A DNA stretch of 64,000 bases from Ancylostoma caninum (GCA_037903475.1 JBAJFG010000022.1:186001-250000), one strand, 5' to 3'. Counted from the first letter of the stretch, positions 12,906 to 24,484 are shown. Numbers and translations: made by a program. The notes: a model not told the origin generated them from the letters alone.

Positions 12906-12908
12906 ATA
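12828..12908 (+). repeat. (TAAA)n tail of the CR1 element
   Basis: About 20 TAAA units directly after the 3' UTR sequence CCTCATGTAA. The CR1 relic ending at 17.3 kb has nearly the same 3' end (CCTATGTAATAAATA), so this is the element's terminal repeat. Confidence 0.85.
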
Positions 12909-12917
12909 TAGGCTCGC

Positions 12918-13035
12918 CGATATAGAATTGGTGCGCTGTGACTCAATAACATGGAGAACGCCAGGAAAGGGATCCACTTATGGAGAACGTCCGCCGTGGC
13001 CCAGTAGTGTTGGGGAACGTCAGAATGCGAGTTCT
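12918..13035 (+). repeat. 59-bp satellite, locus 2 (downstream of CR1)
   Basis: Two degenerate units with the GGAGAACGCCAG and CCGTGGCCCAGTAGTGT phrases, same orientation as locus 1. It is probably the other half of the array split by the CR1 insertion. Confidence 0.72.
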
Positions 13036-13294
13036 TACAAGAGAAGGATACTTGGTCAGTTTGGCCATTCTTAACAAATTGTACCAAATTGTATACGATG
13101 AGTTATGCCCATTTTTGGTATTCATGTCTAAGCTTTGTGTACGTGAATGGGTGTGTAAGGCAAAAGTAAGCCTCTCCTTCTTCAGACAAGTACTTATTAG
13201 CTCGTATTTTGGCGAAAAATATTAGAAAATAATAGAAACATGCAAGTTTCTCGCTGAGTGCGCCATCTCGAACGTTCAGCGCACCACCACCGGT

Positions 13295-13372
13295 CGGTCC
13301 GTGACGCAGAGGTAAGTTGATGGTTCTTCATGCGGAGTGGCAGGAGTTCGAGTCCTGCTATCCTTGCAATCC
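13295..13372 (+). pseudogene. tRNA-derived sequence
   Basis: An A-box-like TGACGCAGAGGTAAGTTGATGG region (13301-13322) is followed by a perfect T arm, CAGGA/TCCTG with seven-base loop GTTCGAG. The anticodon arm and acceptor stem do not form well, so it is a tRNA fossil or the head of a SINE rather than a functional tRNA. Confidence 0.5.
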
Positions 13373-14186
13373 TGCGTTTTTATTCATCGCTTGTTTCCTC
13401 TCGAAAAACCGTTTCTAGGTTGTTCTATCATGTTTTCGGCTCAAAATTAGATGATGTGAAGGCTTTGGAGCAACTGGAAAAATTCTCACCAAATCGATTT
13501 TTGAGAACGGCTAAAATACCTGAGTGTTGGTGTGGCTATGTGAACAAAGATTAAATTTCAATAATTTGTACGCATATAGTGATGATGAAAAGCTCTGAAA
13601 TGATTAGAACTTGGGAGTTCCTAATAGACATAGTAGCGTACAAAAAAATTTTGGTCACAATTGTTGTTTCCTTAACATCGAATGAAATCTGGAGAGGAAC
13701 AACATTTGGCTGGAATTAAAAATTCACTCAAATGATAGAGTTCTGAAATTTCAAACTAGACCCTTGTATAAATGTTTTTCCAGTTTCAAGTTGTAATTGA
13801 GTAAATCCGTAATTGGAGTCGTGTTTTTCTTCGCTGTAGACTTGACTAGTCATTGTGAACATGGTGGTTGTGAAGAGATCTCCTCCAATTGTTGTTTTCA
13901 TTGTAACAAACTCTGATGCTCTCACCATTTTGTATCAATCTTCAGCAGAAATTGAGCCTGTTATTGCATGTCTGGAGAATGAGAGGCTCACCGTTGCGCT
14001 ACGAGCCCTCATTAGAAACTAATCTCAGCGCTTCTCCATGAACACCAAAAATGGGCAGAACTCATCGCAAAGAGGAGTTCGGTTAGTTTTGAAGACGGAT
14101 TCAAAATCAGCGTCGCAAGCTGCATAAGGCAACATACACATTGCTATGAATGGCCACACTGGCAAAGTATCCTTTCCTTGTCATAT
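13373..14186. other. Unassigned region, no gene recognised
   Basis: Only short frames (for example 13728-13928 minus) with no family resemblance. No repeat structure was noticed. Confidence 0.4.
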
Positions 14187-14330
14187 GAAAGGGCCCGCCT
14201 TGACCCAGTGGTGTGGAGAACGCTAGGATACGGGCCTTATATAGGATGGGTCCGAGTGACTCAATAAAGTGGAGAATACTAGGATGGGCGAATACGCCCT
14301 ACGATGTAGAACGGACTTATCATACTCATA
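14187..14330 (+). repeat. 59-bp satellite, locus 3
   Basis: About two units recognisable from CCGCCTTGACCCAGTGGTGT, GGAGAACGCTAGGATACGGG and TAAAGTGGAGAATACTAGGA. Same orientation as loci 1 and 2. Confidence 0.65.
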
Positions 14331-14794
14331 CTCAATTTACAAGGATCTTCACCCATCTAGCACATTCAGAAACTGCTTCGTTCATGAGAAAAGTATTTAG
14401 AAAAGTGGAGGAAATTGATCTGGAAGAGCAAGAACACTCACCCAAAGGTCTCCCCCACAGAAGTCTCTCCAGCCCTCACCCATCTACCCACGGGTGGTAG
14501 TAAACCTTGAAAAAACATAGTATTAAAGAGTAACAGTTAGAGTAAAGATTCATTACACAAGCAAGCCGCGTAAACAAAGGAATAAAATGGTGTTACAATG
14601 TAAACATAAAACGTTTCAAGAACGGGCAGGTAGCGGCCACATACTAGATCGTGTTTTCTTCGATGACGATGACTTGAAAAGAGATGTTGAATTGTTGCTA
14701 TCAATGGGATCGTGTGACTATTCGTTCTCTTCAAAGCTATACACTTACCGAGTACGATAGGTGATTAGGCAGTTGGAAGAGACTTCGGACTAGC

Positions 14795-17345
14795 TAATCA
14801 TTACAGCGTGAAGTATTATCTCAAAAAGATCGACTGGTCTCGCTATCTGAATTCCGTGCAATCCGTGGATAATAAATACGAAATGTTCACTGCTATATTT
14901 CATCATTCCACGCAGCTATTTATCCCTTCGCGGAATGTGCCTCACGTGAGACTTATCTTCCTCAGTACTTTTGCTCGCTATTTCGCATGAGGTCTAATGC
15001 TTGTTTCAAAGCAGGGAGTCGAGGCAATGCGAAGTATTGGTCACAATTTAAGAAACTAAGTAGGAGATTCAATCAAAAATTGAAAACGTTTGATGCTCAA
15101 ACTGAGAAGAAAATTGTGGAATGTAGAGATAAAACTGCTCTCTAAAAACTTCTCATGTCAAAACTCCGTGAGACACCCTCAAATGGCTCACGTACAGATG
15201 AGGATGGCAAGGTAGTGGGTACTGACAACGACAAAGCAAAGACTACAGCTACTTTTGCATCTGAATTCTAACAATCCTTCGACACCAATTCTGTTTCTTC
15301 TATTTTCCCAGTACTGGAAGATTTCGTGTATTACAAGAGACAAAACTTTTAGGATGCTACCCAAATTGCTTCAGTCTCATTTGAGCACTTCTGATGGCAT
15401 TCGTTTGATTTTTTTCCATTGAAATTACATATTGTACACTTCTCAGCAGATCTCTTCCAATATATGTATAATCTTAGCTTCATGAGTGCTGGGGCAGGCA
15501 CCTTGCAATACCCACATTATTCCCATCCCTAAAATGCATTCGCCAATTTTGGTCTTTAAGAATAGGCTCATCAGCATAACACCTCCGTATATTTGCTAGA
15601 CCTTTTGGAAAGGTACTGAGAAAGATTAGCTACTCAACTTAGATCTCAATCTGTTTCCATAGAGGGAAAGAAATGCACGGCAACACCTATGATTCAATCA
15701 TTTAATGACTGGACACCCTTCGTTGATGACGATAAACTGTTGACATAATTTATTTAGATTTTGACAAGGCATCTGACAGAGTTCCACATTCAAAGCTATT
15801 GCAAAAACTGCCTGATTGGTATAAATCCACGAATACTCTCACATCTCTGTTCTTTCCTGCCCGGTAGAACTTTTACGGTCCGCCTCAATACATCATATTC
15901 TAAGCCGAGACAGGTCCATGGTGGCGTACCTCAGAGTAGGGTGATTTAGCTCATTCTGTTTATTATATACACCTATTATCTCTCACTAGAATTTTTGCAA
16001 CCTGGTATCGCTGCTTGTACTTTTACGACTGACCTCGAAGTCTATCGCCCTATTATTTTCTCTGAAGATGCGGCTTTTCTACAAGAAATTGCTGATTTCC
16101 TTTAAAGGCAGCACTCACGGAAATTTTTAGGTTGAAGATTTCGCGGTATATCGGGGTATTTAGGGACGATGAACTCATTGACAACGATGAAGTAGCGTGA
16201 AACACGCGAAAAACACAGAAAAAGATGGCGGTATTTCATGTGTGTCCACAGCGCGGACGAGTGTTCCGTGATGGGTCCCGCCACGGAACCCTGCAAATGG
16301 TACGAATTTCATAAACACGCCCCCGCTGAACCACACGCGGGCACCCTGTCAACGGCGTTTGTTGGCGCGACGGAACCCTAATGTCCAGAGCGGCTGATGT
16401 GTCCACGGCTGTATCTTCGCAGGTAGACGGCCATTCAAGGTGTTCGACTTACTGTTGCGATTGTCCAGCGGCCGACTACATGGTAAGCGATTCATTTCAG
16501 TAGTGAAAATTTCGGTGAGTGCTGCCTTTAACAATGTGCACAAAAGTGGGATTTACCGCTTCCTAATGTGAAGACAAAAGCACTTCATTCGGGTACTTGT
16601 AACAATGACCATGAGTACATTGTCAATGAGTGCTCTATCCATTATCAGTGTTGTGGAAATGACAGGTTAAGGATTCCTAGTTACAAAAAATCTTAGCTTC
16701 TACGGGAATTGTAGACAAGTGGCTGATAATTGACATTTATGTACATTTCAGAGCTCTCACAAACACTAATAGTTCTGCTCAAAGCTTAGAAAACATTTGT
16801 ACGTCCCATTCTTGACTACGGACTCCAATCTTTAGACTCTCTAAAAAAACATTCTCCAGGAAACTTATGATTCGCTCCATTGGCTTGCTTTACAACTGTA
16901 CTCCTTCCAAAAGTGGAAGGAGTTTGAATTTTGGCTTGAAGAAAGTTTCGATCCATGGGAGCGTCAATGACTTACTTAAGAAATGTGGTTTGGTACCAGA
17001 GAATCTCTTCTCACTAAGAGCATCAAACAGCCGGGGAGAAGCCATGAAATTTCAACTCAGGAGAACAAGACTTAATTGTAGGCGCTACATTTTTTGCATA
17101 GAAAGGCCCCAAAATTTGAGAAACATTGAAGGAATCACTCGATTCTCTTTGGCCTTAGCACACTTAAAAATCTTCTCTATCATTGTCCCATACCATAACA
17201 ACCTATATATGCTTCTATGTTTTTGGCTAGCCTTCCCAATCTCTTAGTTTCTTCGACAGTTTCTGTTTTGTTTTGTTGGTTTTTATGTTTAGCCCATGTT
17301 GTTACTTGCATGAGATGTATCCTATGTAATAAATATATATTAGTA
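14795..17345 (+). pseudogene. Second CR1 copy, heavily decayed
   Basis: Pieces align in order with the 9-13 kb copy: YYLKKIDWSRYLNSVQSVDN (14808-14930), fragments of the KAFDKVPH region near 15750-15800, and RQVHGGVPQSRVI with LILFIIYTYYLSLEF (15895-16000). The catalytic FADD position has become TTDLEVY. The C-terminal domain is at 16800-17250. The 3' end CCTATGTAATAAATATATAT matches the first copy's end. Many stops and frameshifts; a TTAA-flanked MITE splits it at 16106-16527. The 5' half is missing. Confidence 0.8.
16106..16527. mobile_element. TTAA-target MITE, family AGGCAGC, copy 1
   Basis: Terminal inverted repeats AGGCAGCACTCACGGAAATT and its inverse (ATTTCGGTGAGTGCTGCCT), flanked by TTAA at 16102-16105 and 16528-16531, the target of piggyBac-type elements. 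At 422 bp it has no coding capacity. It interrupts the CR1 relic, so it is younger. A second copy in the opposite orientation is at 49541-49923. Confidence 0.88.
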
Positions 17346-20300
17346 ATAACTCAGTCTGGTAAATCATAACAATCTAAAAATGGACATGCGAAACAATCCA
17401 GTAGCATATAAGTTGAAGGACTTTTCACTAGCTCGCCAAAATCTTTACACCTAATTTGGATTAAATAAGCAAAATTTGGACTACTATAGTTTCTCTTCAG
17501 AAGCATATCAAAAATGTTCTTTTCAAACTTTCCACGAGTGGTAAATAACGATGGATGTTAAGTTGGAGGCAGATAGGGAGGAGAAACTGGAACGCGACTA
17601 GAATCCATGAATTGGTGACAAACCGAGGCAACATTGACTCACATGGGTTGGCTATCCGAAAGAACGCATAATGTTAGAGGGATCGAAATCGGTCTGCAAG
17701 TCTAGGTAGTCCTGGTTGTCCGCTCACGAACAGCAGCACCAGACAAGCCTCTCACGTCTCACCTCCAAGTTCTCATCTTGTCAGATATCATGCGTTTTGA
17801 ATATTCGGGTGGCGCATTCGCATAATAGGAGTGTCGGGTATTCAAATAGTGAAATATATCACATAATACAGACCCTTCAATTTATACGACTTTCAAGTAT
17901 ACTCAAAAATAAAGCTTGGCAATAACTAAACAAATTTATCCGAATAAATCACATTCGAATGATTCACTCAAATGACTGAATGACCTTCGGTTCAGTTACA
18001 GTTATAATCCAGAGTACAAATTCACCGATATGATTTCTACAGAAAACGGAAAGACGTGAATGCTATAGCTTTGTTGCACAAGTTGCTTTTAATGGTGGTG
18101 TCATGAGCAGGAGGCACGAAAGTAGACACTTTGTTAGATTGAATGAGCAGACTGGTAGAGGTGTCAAGTGGATCAGAATAAAATTTGAATTTCTAAGTGA
18201 AATAAAAATCGGAAGGCTGAGTTGAGCGCAGACTCTGCTGTATGCAAACACCCCTATTAATGTGTTCGGGCAGTAATTTTCTGAAGTACGACATAATCGC
18301 ATTAATTTTTTTTGTTGACGCAAGCGCTTTCGTTCTATGTTTCACGATAATTTTTGAGTTTCTTCTTCTTCTCGGAACTTGGGAATTTATATGCTATCTA
18401 TATGCTATGATTAGAGATAGTACGTAAGGGTGCTGTTAGTACGTAAGGGTGCTGTTACACTCTACGAGAACTAAAACTTTCGTGGCCGAGCACGCGGCAA
18501 CCAAAAACGCTATAAACGCTTCTCAGGCCCTATCATACTGTGAGCATCGATGGCGGTGCGTTTTCCACGGACACGTGAAGTACTGGGAAGGCCCCCTCGC
18601 TTTGGAATCGGCTCTTTAGTGGGAAATCAGAATTTCATCCTAGTTTTTCATCCTATTCGATGTCAACTGTCGGAAAAACTAACTAATCAAGAAAATCCTA
18701 TGGTTTGTAGTCTCCATGTACTATGGTTTTTGAACCTGGGCATTTTTGTAGAAGTTAATGTTTTACTGCTCCGCCAAACTAGGTTGGTAGGTGGAACTTT
18801 ATTCAATGCGACCTGACGTTTCGACGCTAAAGATAAATAAGATAATATAAAGATAACAAAGATAAAGAACAGCGTCTTCTTCAGAGGCCTGAAAGTGGTT
18901 TAGACGCTGTTCGTGTTCTGGTCCGCGAAACGTTCTATCTCCCTCGACGAAACTGCTGACATTTTGTCAAGCACATCTGATAATCACTGAACAAGAAAGC
19001 ACAACGTACCAGTAAGTCCACCGATCGGTTCGGGCGGCGTGTTCTAACGTGGAGCGTTAATATGAGATTATGAAACGTGGAGGTAATACAGAGGAAGGGG
19101 TATCAATTTCAAATATATAATCTAATACGAAGTGCTTCTTCTCAAAGGAGATGGAGCAAGCGACAAATCTCGACACAGCATTTAAGCCGCACGTATAGCG
19201 CTAATTCCAAGCCTTTTACCTAGTCGAAGTATTGAGCATAAAATCATTTTCATTCCAGATAAACAGTTAAAACTATTTGTTGGGGTTCACTCCAAAATCA
19301 ATTCTGGTTCGGAATTGGGGAAATGCGTCGCCCATCTTCAGAGGAGTTGTGTTCAATGTAATCAATCCTGCAAATAAGAACTAGTTGCTCATAAAAGCAT
19401 AGGATGTTCAAAACTTCCTCAGTTCTGTGAACGTTCATCCGCTGTCTGTGGAATCTCCGCCAATGAACCTGTCCACAATTTCTGAAGTGTGTCGCTTTTT
19501 TTTTCAAAGTCCTACACACGGTTCAGCACTTGCTTTTGCACAGCAATGTTCATTGAGGAAATTAAGGTGATGAGTCTCTAAAGTAAGTACCTAGGAAGTT
19601 TTTGATTTACCCGCAATTTTCCCTCCACTTGGAAAAATTTGATGACCACTCATATTTCCTTTTCTTCATTTTCATCTGCAACTGAATGAGTATAGTCAAA
19701 TTAGCCTCATAACTGAGTATAGTCAATGTTGCCTGACTTTAAGGTCCTGTCAAAGGCTGGTTCTCTGTCAGATCGAATTGACATTTGATGTATGTACATC
19801 TATAACGAGGTCTTGTCAACACAACGGCATGGAAATGATTGGAAAACTCCGGTGCGACTCTTCGTTGCTCATCCTGGATGCTTTCTTACCCATCCTCGTG
19901 AAGTTGTCCCGGTTCTTGATTTCTGCTCCATTCTGGTGTTGCACTGTCTTGGTGAGCTTTTTTTTTCATCAAAGATACTAGCAGTCAGCTATTTTTGTTC
20001 ATCCCTCCTGGTTGAATACTTAGTAGTATTTACCATTTAGACCACTGTATACCAGATTCCACCATTCTTATCGTCCTATTGTTTTATATCAATGATTGAA
20101 TTGCAGATGACTTTTGAATGTCAGCGTGAATTTTGAGAATTATAAACCTGTGATTAAAAATCGTCGAACGCATAAATAATTTAATAATCGCCGTAAACCT
20201 GAACGCGACAAACTCATGAGAACATCAACAGCACAGATCATTTTTGTTGACCATTTGACAACTTCTCCATACACTCTGCCACGTGTTTCTTATAGGTAGA

Positions 20301-21395
20301 AGGATCCTAAACTAGGCGAATTTGTTTCAAAAACACATTTTGTCATCTCAAGCAGCGCTGATTGATCGAACAGAACTTAATCCCACCTTAAATTACAACG
20401 AGGGCTCTATATGATATTTCAAAATTGAATAAGCATTACGAGTTTTTCTTCGAAGGAAAAACTTTTGCTTTAAAATTTGGATATAGAAGGATGTTCATTT
20501 CTGAGTGGGGTATCAAATTTTGTTTGATTTGGATTGGGGCAGCGATGAATTCGCTTACTCGATTCTAGCGGAGCCCATGACATATTCAAGCACTCGCAAC
20601 GACCGAGCGGCTTGTGAATACCGGTCTAGCAGAAACCGATCGAACGGCTGAGCCGAAGCTGAACAGCTCGATCTGTCAGGTAGGTCGCCGCCATGCCGGA
20701 ACACTTCAAACCACGCTGAATCTGCTTGGTACGCAGAGGTTCGGTGGTAGTTAATGGGCTCCCCGGGGACTTGGATCAGACCTCTTGATGATTTTTTGGG
20801 TACATGCAAACAATCCAGATGGTTTAGAGTATCAGCTAGGAGCGAACAAAGACAAAACCAAACATGAATCTGCTTCAATATCTCAACAGAAAGAAAAAAA
20901 AACCATCCTCCTGACCCGATCCATTTTTTGTTTGATCCAACGCTTTTTCGATTGGGGAGATTCGAAGTGATCTCACCATCGCTCATCAGTGATTGATAGT
21001 CCACTGCTTGATCCACGCGACCATCAGTGCTTTTTTGCGCACGGACCCTCACCATTCTCCTAATGCCTCCACTTCCTTACTAGTTGGACGCAGGCGTCCA
21101 TTTACGAAGGATTTTCCATGAAAAACCGGTCAACGCGACATGTACATTTGAACGAAAAGAACGCGCAGCCGTCGCACGGCCTCAAACACGTGCTTGGGAG
21201 CTGCTTTAGCGACTGGCCTCATCCTTCACCATATAGACGCACATGTCAATCGCACGCATCTTGTACTAATTCCTCTTATGCGCAGTATATGGAAGGCTTA
21301 TCCCATCTGATTTCTCTCCTACCATGGAGGAAGCATGTGCTAACATGTCAGAACGATCATATGGAAAAGCACCCTCAGTTGGGACTAGTCTTTGA
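17346..21395. other. Unassigned region, no gene recognised
   Basis: AT-rich with short frames only. The longest is 20555-21055 (minus, 166 codons), which matches no family I know and may be dispersed repeat. A 19-bp direct duplication (TACGTAAGGGTGCTGTTA) is at 18420-18457. A hammerhead-like motif is listed separately at 18818-18890. Confidence 0.4.
18818..18890 (-). other. Hammerhead-like core motif
   Basis: On the minus strand CTGAAGA is followed by GACGCT, a 40-base AT-rich loop, AGCGTC, then GAAACGTC. CTGA.GA, a stem and GAAAC in this order is the core layout of hammerhead ribozymes carried by Penelope-like and related retroelements. The canonical core is CTGATGA, so one core base differs and the loop is long. 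It may be a decayed ribozyme or chance. Confidence 0.3.
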
Positions 21396-21970
21396 CTATA
21401 GACCAGGGGTGTGCGGAACTTCTCGTTTTCCGTTCTACGATTTCGGTATTCCGCCCATTTTTTTGGCTTTCCGTTTAACGTTTAACGTTTACGGGTTTTT
21501 GGCCCGGGAAACGAAAAATCCTGGGAAGTTATGGCGAGAGGGATCGCTGTTTTCGACGTGTTTCCCTATCCTGGAGAGGATTCAATTTCGATGCGTACAT
21601 GAGTTCATAATAATGGCGTCAAATGCCATTTATGAAATTCGAACTGTTTTGTTTGACTTTCTTTTGTCTCAGCTGCAGTGTAAACGCCCCGTCGCGATTT
21701 TGCTAATGTTCATCGTTTTCTCAAATATGCCGTACGAGTGCCCTGCTCTTCTCGAAATTCTCGAAAAAAAAGGCTCTACAGAACTGTGGGGTGAATCGGT
21801 ATGAAATTTCCATGAAACTGTGATGGGCCATGGTAAGAGCATCAAGCTTTCTTGCGAAGCAACGCATGTGTACGCTTTCTTTGAACTTAACACAGGCATA
21901 AGACTATATTGTAATTGTCACTGTTTCAATCGAACGATGATTTCTAGTCTCACACTGGCGCCGTTGGCGC

Positions 21971-22927
21971 CTGGGCTGGTAGTAATCCTCCAAAGTTCGT
22001 CACAACATGTAAGACCCAGGCTCACAACAGTTCGGAACAAGACACAAACATCTCACGAGCTTGGCGTGGGAGTGTCAAGAGCTAGCACACCTGCCTGCAA
22101 AACTGCTTCGCGACCAGGGGTTTGAACCCTGACATGCGCGCGCTTTAAAGACCGCACATCCTCTGCGCTACAGTGCATGTTGTAGCACCCAATACACTAT
22201 AATGACCAAGTAGATCATGGAGAATGGCTGACATTACGTGCACCTCGCAGTTGCATATGGGAAGATTGGCCTATCGATCAAAGGCACCAATTAGCGAGGT
22301 CATGAGGTTACAAGACTACTCAGGAACGAAATTCTTTCTCCTAATTTCTTAATTATCCAAAACGATGGAGGAGGTGGTGTTGAGCAAAGTTGGTGAATAT
22401 TTGGGTTAAGGATTATTCAGCAAGTTTTGCCTCAGCAGCATCACATATGCCTTGGAGATGAGAAGTGTTCCTGTAACTCCTTCTACGTACGCTAACATGT
22501 GTGCGTGATGGGCATAGTGGTAGTGTCGGCCGCTCTCACGTGTACCCTAACGCGTTCGATTTACGTAGATAGAAGGCCGCTACGTTTTTGCTGATGTAGA
22601 TTCCAGCAACATAGTTAGCGTCAAATTTACGCAAAAAATACTTTACGAAGGGTAACGAGCGCGGTCGTGCACGAGGGTATGAATTTCGAGACACTCTCCG
22701 TATCGCGATTTCTGGCACTATTTCCGTCAAGCTGTCGCGAAGTTCATGACTTCTTGACAAGCTGACAATCTCCCAACAACGTGACAGGTTCGCAAAACAT
22801 TCGCGACGCCCGCTCTAGCGTTACCATGCTGTTCGGCATGAACCTGGCGCGCCTTGTCTCGGGCCAGCCTCATGACATGTTTGAAACATGTTTTAACGAC
22901 ATGAAGGGGAATTACAACCAGCCCTGA
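21971..22927. mobile_element. TIR insert nested in the hAT-type element
   Basis: Relative to the 52.6-kb copy there is about 957 bp of extra DNA bounded by CTGGGCTGGTAGTAATCC and, inverted, GGAATTACAACCAGCCCTG. That pairs over about 17 bp. No clean target duplication is visible. The interior includes tRNA-like segments (22075-22140 and a weaker one near 22508-22565) but no recognised protein. Confidence 0.7.
22075..22140 (+). pseudogene. tRNA-derived sequence (Cys-like)
   Basis: AAGAGCTAGCACACCTGCCT and GCAAAACTGC resemble D and anticodon arms of a GCA (Cys) tRNA, followed by a perfect T arm CAGGG/CCCTG with loop GTTTGAA. The acceptor stem does not close. Probably a tRNA-derived promoter or fossil within the nested insert. 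Confidence 0.45.
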
Positions 22928-24020
22928 TGTCTCGCGCAATGTTTGGGCTGCTTGTTTTTCACGTTCCCCACACACTGTTCTTCTCCTCCTTTCTCCATCG
23001 CTAACTCACTCCAACGGGATCCTTTTGAATAAATCTCCTCAGATTCCAAACTTATTAGCTACCATAGTTGTTTTCTTGTCTGAATTTCCGCATGATAGGA
23101 CTGCTCCAAAATGAAGCAAGGGAGTCGCCATCTTACAGCTTCTCGTCTACATAAACATTCAGTAAGAAATATGTTCATTGATTATATAAGTCTGATCATC
23201 TCCCGTAACTTAGTGAAGGATAAATACTCCTCGATCTATCTATATTCTAGGCATTTGAAGTAAGCACCATCAGTAGATTTGAAGTTACTTGATGACTTGA
23301 AAGAGTCACCAGAAAGAGTCACCACTTATGCTTATGAAGAAGATACCTAGAAAAGCCAATGCTGAAGATGAATTTTGGTCACAAATCTATGCTTGGGCAA
23401 AATTTCCCGTTTTCCTCTTACGCTTTCCATTTTCCGCCCTTTTTTAGCCTTTCGTTTTCTGTTTTGCGTTTTACGGGATTCAAAATTTTACTTCCGCACA
23501 TGCTTGCTATAGACTCGTGTGCTAGCAAAGCATACTTTTGTATCAACTTCTAGGTCTTTGGATTTAGGATTCACAGAAAACTACACTGCGTATGTATATG
23601 TGGTACGCTTCGCAGAAAGTGCTGCGAGCTCTTCAAGATATCAGTGATTCAGTCATAGAAAGTTGCTACTCTACCAGTGACCCCTCATAGGTCAACCACA
23701 TTCCCGGGTGATTCGTGGGATAGGACAGTCTATCATCCCAACACATATTGAAGGTTCCATCTTGTGACTTTATACTCACGTCTGTACATCAGTGTACCCT
23801 TTACATATCAGCGGATCCTTCGTGTGGCATGGTGTCAGAGTGTTCAGGACCGTCAGGTCCTTCACCCCTAGGGTGTTCCTCTAACACAGCTGAAACCGTT
23901 GCGCTGTTTTCTGTACTCCTTGGTGCCAGTGTACGATACACCTCCGCGCCGTTCAACCTATGACTGGCCCACCATCTAATTTCAGGTGGGCCGTTCTGAT
24001 GATCTCTCGAAATTGCAAGG

Positions 24021-24094
24021 CGACCGGTCTAGACAAGGTGTCCGGCCACTTTGAATTGCGAGTAAGCCGCCGGACACCTTGTCTAGACCAGTCG
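24021..24094. repeat. 26-bp near-perfect hairpin
   Basis: Arms 24021-24046 and 24069-24094 pair with one mismatch; the loop is 22 bases. The arms contain TCTAGACAAGGTGTCCGG. It could be a tiny MITE, a structured RNA precursor, or a chance fold-back. Confidence 0.85.
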
Positions 24095-24187
24095 TACTCT
24101 GCCAACCTGTTTAAGTAGGTTTGTTCGGAATCTCATTAAAACTTGATTTCCTTAGAAAAGCACCCCGCATAGCAAATGAGTTCGGCC

Positions 24188-24484
24188 TCAGCCATTACCG
24201 CACAATAGTCTGCGGCTTAACTTAGGACCCTCGCCGCAGCTGATGAAAGATTTGTATTCCGAGATGTAGTCTTTGTTCGGTGTAAGGCAATAAGCATAAA
24301 CCTTATGGAAGTGCACCGATGTATAACACATTGAGAGCACTTTTTTCTGGGCTTTTTTGTTGCCGAAACTGTACTGAGAATTTAGAAAAAGAAGATTTCC
24401 TACCTTCACATATTCGTCTGCTATATCAAAGCGGATCGGACGAGACAGATCAGGTTCAGCCAGAAGCTCCAGTAAAGATGTCAT
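24188..24484 (-). CDS. Possible host exon(s), unknown protein
   Basis: A minus-strand frame opens with ATG at 24484, two bases after ATTTCTAG, a plausible nematode splice or trans-splice acceptor. The first ~27 codons (MTSLLELLAEPDLSRPIRFD, then IADEYVK) are well composed. They run into GTAGGAAATC, which could be a splice donor. TTTCTAAATTCTCAG some 30 bases on could be an acceptor but is too close for a normal intron, so a later acceptor may be used. No family is recognised. It lies between repeats and could be pseudogenic. It is the only stretch that looked like a host coding exon. Confidence 0.33.
   Translation of the reverse strand: MTSLLELLAEPDLSRPIRFDIADEYVKVGNLLFLNSQYSFGNKKAQKKVLSMCYTSVHFHKVYAYCLTPNKDYISEYKSFISCGEGPKLSRRLLCGNG

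Larger units (their letters stand above)
8693..12908 (+). mobile_element. CR1-type non-LTR retrotransposon, near full length
   Basis: About 4.2 kb: a GC-rich 5' leader from about 8693, ORF1 (9046-9894), ORF2 with endonuclease and reverse transcriptase (9921-12693), a short 3' UTR and a (TAAA)n tail. It moves by target-primed reverse transcription. Satellite copies flank both sides, suggesting insertion into a satellite array. At least five frame-breaking lesions make it inactive, but decay is modest. The 5' end is estimated from where the satellite stops. Confidence 0.87.
21404..23506. mobile_element. hAT-type element, long copy
   Basis: The left end CAGGGGTGTGCGGAACTT is inverted at the right end (ACTTCCGCACATGCTTG). 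The exact 8-bp duplication CTATAGAC (21396-21403 and 23507-23514) is the hAT signature. Subterminal zones are rich in reiterated GTTTTCCG/GTTTAACG words. The interior is collinear, in reverse orientation, with the 1.1-kb copy at 52629-53734. No transposase is recognised. A 0.95-kb insert accounts for most of the size difference. Confidence 0.88.

Noticed and set aside
20555..21055. 166-codon minus frame
   Set aside because: Good length but no recognisable domain and poor composition in the first half; kept as unassigned rather than called a gene.
22508..22565. Possible second tRNA-like sequence (GGCATAGTGGTAGTGTCGG)
   Set aside because: A-box fits, but the B-box CGCGTTCGATTTA lacks a pairing T stem.
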